Below are positions 5,254 through 6,540 of a DNA stretch of 6,540 nucleotides, piece after piece. Position 1 is the first letter of the stretch, and the number at the start of each line of letters is the position of its first letter. Origin of the DNA: Planctomycetales bacterium (GTDB lineage Bacteria; Planctomycetota; Planctomycetia; Isosphaerales; Isosphaeraceae); assembly GCA_027435495.1 (NCBI GenBank), contig DAHZZC010000668.1, positions 1 through 6,540 on the forward strand, written 5' to 3'. A program made the translations under genes and the position numbers. The notes beneath the pieces are model-generated. The model saw only the letters and a list, made by a program, of their open reading frames with translations, searched no databases and had not been told where the DNA came from.

Positions 5254-5931
5254 ATGAACGCCCGCCACTCGACGAGCCGGCGTCTGGATCGCTGGGATGG
5301 CCTGATCCTGATCCTGGCAACGGCTGTTGCGATCCTGGGCCCGCCCCTTTTTCCCGGGCCGGCGCCGACGGCGATTCCCTTGCCCCCGTGGATCGAAGTT
5401 CCGCCGCCCCCGGTGATCGCCCCATCGGGCCCCGCCGCGTTTACAGGATACCTCCTCGAGCCCGTCCCGATTCCGGACGATGGCGTGCCCTATTCGGCCT
5501 ATCTCGAATGGCTCGTCGGGATCTCGATCGCCTACGTGGCCATCTGGACGCCAGCCCTCTGGATCATCCGGATGCGACGGCCTCGGCCCCGGTGGCATAG
5601 GCTGATCCGCCAGCCCGGCCATGCTGCTAGCAGCGTCGGGCTCCTCGTATTCGCCATCGTCTTCGCGACGGACCTTCTCCGATGGGCGGCATCCCGGGCC
5701 GGTCACTCGGGCGGGCTCCAGCTTCTTCAGGATGCCTGGTTCGCCGTTCGCCCGGCCGGCGAAGCCGGACTGGAGGGGACCCTCCATGCGGTCCCGGCGA
5801 CCTGGCTGATCATGCTCCTGGGCGGCTGGTGGCGTCCCGAGCGGAGCGCAATCGACCGCCTCGGTCGGGCCCTCGGCGCCGGCTGGATCGCCCTGATGAT
5901 CGCCGGATTCGCCGGATCCTTCCTGGATTGA
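5254..5931 (+). CDS. Small multi-pass membrane protein of unknown function (paralogue B)
   Basis: The 225-residue product shares the boxes RRPRPR (108-113), RQPGHAAS (119-126) and RPERSAIDRLGRALGAGW (194-211) with the preceding gene, in the same order, and similar hydrophobic segments (near 16-33, 86-106, 123-140, 180-192, 207-222). The two therefore look like a tandem duplication that has diverged. It differs by a proline-rich stretch (about 30-73) after the first membrane segment, probably an extracytoplasmic loop. AGGAG (5241-5245) stands 8 bases before ATG 5254, and only 21 bases separate the two genes, so they are probably co-transcribed. No known domain is recognised. Confidence 0.75.
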   Translation: MNARHSTSRRLDRWDGLILILATAVAILGPPLFPGPAPTAIPLPPWIEVPPPPVIAPSGPAAFTGYLLEPVPIPDDGVPYSAYLEWLVGISIAYVAIWTPALWIIRMRRPRPRWHRLIRQPGHAASSVGLLVFAIVFATDLLRWAASRAGHSGGLQLLQDAWFAVRPAGEAGLEGTLHAVPATWLIMLLGGWWRPERSAIDRLGRALGAGWIALMIAGFAGSFLD

Positions 5932-5941
5932 GGGCCTGCTC

Positions 5942-6540
5942 TTGGCGACCAACTACCTCGACGCCGCGACCAAGGAACTGATCTGGGACGACCCCGCCGC
6001 CTGGCTGGAGCGGATGGGGATCGACCCGGCGGGCGGCGTCGAGGTCGTCGACTCCGACGCCACCACGCTCGTCTCGACGGCCGACAAGGTCATCCGGGTC
6101 GGCGGCGAGAATCCTTTCCTCGTGGACCTGGAGCCGCACTCGTACCACGATTCGGAACTCGTCCGGACGCTCTGGATGCGGCAGGTGGCGCTCGACCACC
6201 GCCACAACCTGCCGGTGCTGACCGTCCTGATCCTGCTGCACAAGCGGGCCAACTCGCCCGACCTGTCGGGGAGCTACACCCGCGAGCTACCGGACGGCCG
6301 GCTGACGAATCGCTATGATTATCGTGTGGTCCGCCTCTGGCAGGAGGACCCCGAGCCCTACCTCAACGGCGGCCTGGCGGTGGTCCCGCTCGCCCCGCTG
6401 ACGAACGTGGCCGAGGCCGACCTGCCCGCCCTGGTCGATCGAATGCACGAGCGGATTGGTCCCGAGCCGACGATCCACGCCAGGATACTCTGGGGAGCGA
6501 CCTACCTCCTGATGGGGTTCCGGTTCGATGAGGACCTGGT
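5942..6540 (+). CDS. Rpn-family PD-(D/E)XK nuclease-like protein (partial, right edge)
   Basis: About 199 residues are visible and the 3' end is outside the window. The order of elements fits the Rpn family (recombination-promoting nuclease, formerly transposase_31-like): an N-terminal ATKELIWDDPAAWLERMGI, then ADKVIRVGG with candidate catalytic Asp48, FLVDLEPHSY with candidate Glu64, a helix rich in Arg/His (70-90) and the strand LPVLTVLILLHKR (90-102). The usual third active-site residue after the Glu (Glu-X-Lys/Gln) reads Glu-Pro-His66 here. TTG 5942 is chosen as start: GAGGG (5930-5934) is 7 bases upstream, overlapping the previous stop, and it keeps the family N-terminus, whereas the first ATG (6014) would remove 24 residues. 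Known Rpn proteins are DNA endonucleases; many planctomycete copies have no tested role. Activity here is uncertain. Confidence 0.75.
   Translation, partial: MATNYLDAATKELIWDDPAAWLERMGIDPAGGVEVVDSDATTLVSTADKVIRVGGENPFLVDLEPHSYHDSELVRTLWMRQVALDHRHNLPVLTVLILLHKRANSPDLSGSYTRELPDGRLTNRYDYRVVRLWQEDPEPYLNGGLAVVPLAPLTNVAEADLPALVDRMHERIGPEPTIHARILWGATYLLMGFRFDEDL

Overview
The window looks like a high-GC chromosome segment from the phylum Planctomycetota, most likely the Isosphaeraceae. This is inferred from three things: strong G/C third positions, many short proteins with an N-terminal membrane segment and no known family, and an Rpn-type nuclease-like gene of the kind common in these genomes. The exact genus cannot be read from the sequence. 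All seven recognisable genes are on the + strand.

Positions 1-642 hold no convincing gene. Positions 1-188 contain two copies, 114 bases apart, of a 74-base identical repeat. The repeat is built as an inverted pair of REP-like hairpins with GTAG heads, and a decayed third hairpin follows at 234-249. The rest of this stretch is an AT-richer leader. It carries a perfect 15-base palindrome (302-316), a weak terminator-like hairpin with a T-run (339-360), short direct repeats, and a 7-bp stem-loop (594-612) just upstream of the first gene.

Positions 643-3190 form a lipid cassette: a FabF-like beta-ketoacyl-ACP synthase with an intact Cys-His-His triad, an acyl carrier protein overlapping it by 4 bases (ATGA), and an LpxL/HtrB-like lysophospholipid acyltransferase. 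The simplest reading is that an acyl chain is extended on the dedicated carrier protein and then moved to a membrane lipid. No ketoreductase, dehydratase or thioesterase is present, so reduction would have to be borrowed from housekeeping enzymes or genes elsewhere. The acyltransferase lacks the acidic residue of the usual HX4(D/E) motif.

Positions 3213-3273 hold a second, unrelated-in-sequence REP-like inverted pair, again with GTAG heads, that can fold into a nearly perfect 24-bp hairpin. It separates the lipid cassette from a second gene run (3296-6540). This run starts with a membrane protein of about seven helices fused to a dual-specificity-phosphatase-like domain whose P-loop contains a CXXC. 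Two small membrane proteins follow; they are clearly paralogous to each other (shared RRPRPR, RQPG and RPERS boxes) but of unknown function. The last gene is an Rpn/PD-(D/E)XK-like nuclease that most likely starts at TTG and runs off the right edge. Gaps in this run are 10-21 bases, so it is probably one operon. No link in function between the lipid cassette and the second run can be shown.
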